NCBI GenBank assembly: GCA_964392615.1
Contig: CAYMRB010000270.1
Location: 1 to 13,836, forward strand
Source of the DNA: CAYMRB01 sp964392615
GTDB lineage: Bacteria > Planctomycetota > UBA8108
Direction: 5' to 3'
DNA length: 13,836 nt
This document shows, piece after piece, positions 13,099 through 13,836 of this stretch. A program made the translations under genes and the position numbers. Under the pieces are notes generated by a model. That model made no database searches. It was given only the letters and a program-made list of their open reading frames with translations, and was not told the DNA's origin. Positions within the stretch are counted from its first letter, which is position 1, and every line of letters begins with the position of its first letter.

Positions 13099-13470
13099 GC
13101 GGTCGACAACGTCGCCACGGTCCGTGGCGGCACCGAGTACTTCTGTTTCGGCCCCGATCTCGTCGTGCGCTTCGTCGAACGCGTCCCGGCTGGATTCGTC
13201 CGCGGCGACGCGAACCAGGACGGCCATTGCGACGTCGCGGACGCGGTGGCGATCGTCACCTGGATGTTCCGAGGCGCAGATGCTCCCAGTTGTGCGGACG
13301 CCGCCGACGTGACCGACGACGGAGTGATCAACCTGACGGACGTTACCGCGATCGTCGCGCATCGCTTCCTCGGCGGTGCGCCGCCGCCGGCGCCGTATCC
13401 CGATTGCGACGACGATCCGACCGGGACGGACAACCTCGATTGCGAGGTCGAGGGCGTGTGTCCGTGGTAG
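13099..13470 (+). pseudogene. Detached end of repeat 2 plus C-terminal dockerin, in frame behind the TGA
   Basis: Immediately after the TGA the same frame continues for 123 codons to TAG. Residues 404-436 (counted from ATG 11890) complete repeat 2: AVDNVATVRGGTE matches PVRNLLTVGGET of repeat 1. A dockerin follows, with calcium loops DANQDGHCDVAD (440-451) and DVTDDGVINLTD (473-484) and cysteines C468, C506, C518 and C524. Their spacing nearly equals that of the CotH protein's dockerin. A GTG at 13165 could in principle restart translation but has no ribosome site and would begin inside the repeat/dockerin junction. The part is therefore expressed only if the TGA is an assembly error or is read through. 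Confidence 0.8.
13111..13131 (+). other. Stem-loop 12 bases after the in-frame TGA
   Basis: GTCGCCAC-GGTCC-GTGGCGGC forms an eight-pair stem (seven Watson-Crick, one G-U) with a five-base loop containing GU. Its position resembles a bacterial selenocysteine insertion element, but the protein context does not support selenocysteine. Repeat-coded GC-rich DNA forms such stems easily. Confidence 0.5.
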
Positions 13471-13504
13471 CGCGTCCTGACGGTTTCGAGGACCGTCGCG
13501 ATCC

Positions 13505-13513
13505 TGCTATCCT
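13505..13513 (+). promoter_or_regulatory. Possible extended -10 promoter of the sulfatase gene
   Basis: TGC-TATCCT at 13505-13513 is an extended -10-like element 38 bases before the GTG start at 13552. TTTCGA at 13484-13489, 18 bases upstream, is a weak -35 candidate. The gap from the dockerin stop is only 81 bases. Confidence 0.35.
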
Positions 13514-13551
13514 GAGAGCTCGCTGACTTCCTGAACCGAAAGGAGCGGTCC

Positions 13552-13836
13552 GTGAGCAGAGCTCTTCGCACGATAGCCATCGCGCTGCTCGGCGCGTTGT
13601 CGGCGGCGGCGATCCACGCTGCCGAGCGTCCGAACTTCCTCGTCATTCTGGCCGATGACTGCACCCACAGCGATCTGCCCGTGTACGGCGGGAAGAACGC
13701 GCGGACGCCCAACATCGATCGACTGGCGGCCAGCGGCTTGACGTTCGATCGCGCCTATCTGAGCGAGGCGATGTGCCAGCCGTGCCGGGCCGAGCTCTAC
13801 ACCGGTCAGTATCCGATGCGCAACGGCTGCGCGTGG
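13552..13836 (+). CDS. Secreted sulfatase (3' end outside window)
   Basis: The first 95 codons of a type I sulfatase, a hydrolase of sulfate esters acting outside the cytoplasm. Translation from GTG gives a signal peptide (about 1-23, IHA before the mature start), then RPNFLVILADDCTHSD (26-41), with the paired aspartates D35-D36 that bind calcium in the active site. TPNIDRLAASGLTFDRAY (52-69) is the usual following segment. The active-site motif is MCQPCRAELYTG: C75-Q-P-C78-R79, so C75 is the residue expected to become formylglycine, and the canonical C-x-P-S-R has cysteine in place of serine. The start is supported by GAAAGGAG at 13538-13545, six bases before the GTG. The gene has no stop within the window. 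Substrate cannot be judged from this part. Confidence 0.93.
   Translation, partial: MSRALRTIAIALLGALSAAAIHAAERPNFLVILADDCTHSDLPVYGGKNARTPNIDRLAASGLTFDRAYLSEAMCQPCRAELYTGQYPMRNGCAW

Noticed and set aside
13165..13470. Dockerin fragment as an independent small gene starting at GTG 13165
   Set aside because: There is no ribosome site, and homology to repeat 1 extends upstream of the GTG to the TGA, so it is the broken end of the preceding gene.
1..13836. tRNA, rRNA, CRISPR array, transposase or phage defence cassette
   Set aside because: No clover-leaf sequence, regularly spaced repeat, recombinase motif or recognisable defence protein was seen on either strand.

Overview
The window is GC-rich and densely coded. 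It looks like part of a planctomycete (Planctomycetota) chromosome. This is inferred from protein architecture, not from a marker gene: an ECF sigma factor coupled to a Hanks-type kinase with an FGE/SUMF1-like C-terminus, very large secreted CotH/lamin-tail/PA14 proteins, dockerin-type calcium-binding modules in non-cellulosomal proteins, and a secreted sulfatase. No rRNA, tRNA, CRISPR array, IS element or phage gene is visible. No gene-free stretch exceeds 300 bases; the longest is 10523-10745, where I see no convincing signal.

Layout. Positions 2-3894 (+) hold the 3' part of an ECF sigma factor gene overlapping by 4 bp (ATGA) a 1176-residue membrane Ser/Thr kinase with an FGE-like sensor end. 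Positions 4020-8822 (+) encode a 1600-residue secreted multidomain protein: dockerin, lamin tail, a beta-sandwich split by PA14, a chitobiase-C-like module, CotH kinase-like domain, a second chitobiase-C-like module split by another beta-sandwich, and a second lamin tail. Positions 8850-11753 (-) carry three co-directional genes, in transcription order a membrane-anchored archaemetzincin-like protease, a cytidylate-kinase-like P-loop protein and a membrane protein with one Asp-box-like motif. From 11890 (+) runs a secreted protein with two long internal repeats whose C-terminal dockerin is cut off by an in-frame TGA at 13096-13098. From 13552 (+) a sulfatase begins and leaves the window.

How it may fit together (inference). 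The sigma factor and kinase form a signalling pair whose sensor part faces the cell envelope. That sensor part carries, in swapped order, the two halves of the same beta-sandwich module found twice in the neighbouring secreted CotH protein. The secreted CotH protein and the repeat protein share an unusual four-cysteine dockerin, which suggests a common surface partner. The three minus-strand genes may be a separate unit. The most noteworthy points are the nested and permuted domain insertions, the shared module between sensor and secreted protein, the FGE-like domain without catalytic cysteines, and the nonsense codon separating repeats from dockerin.
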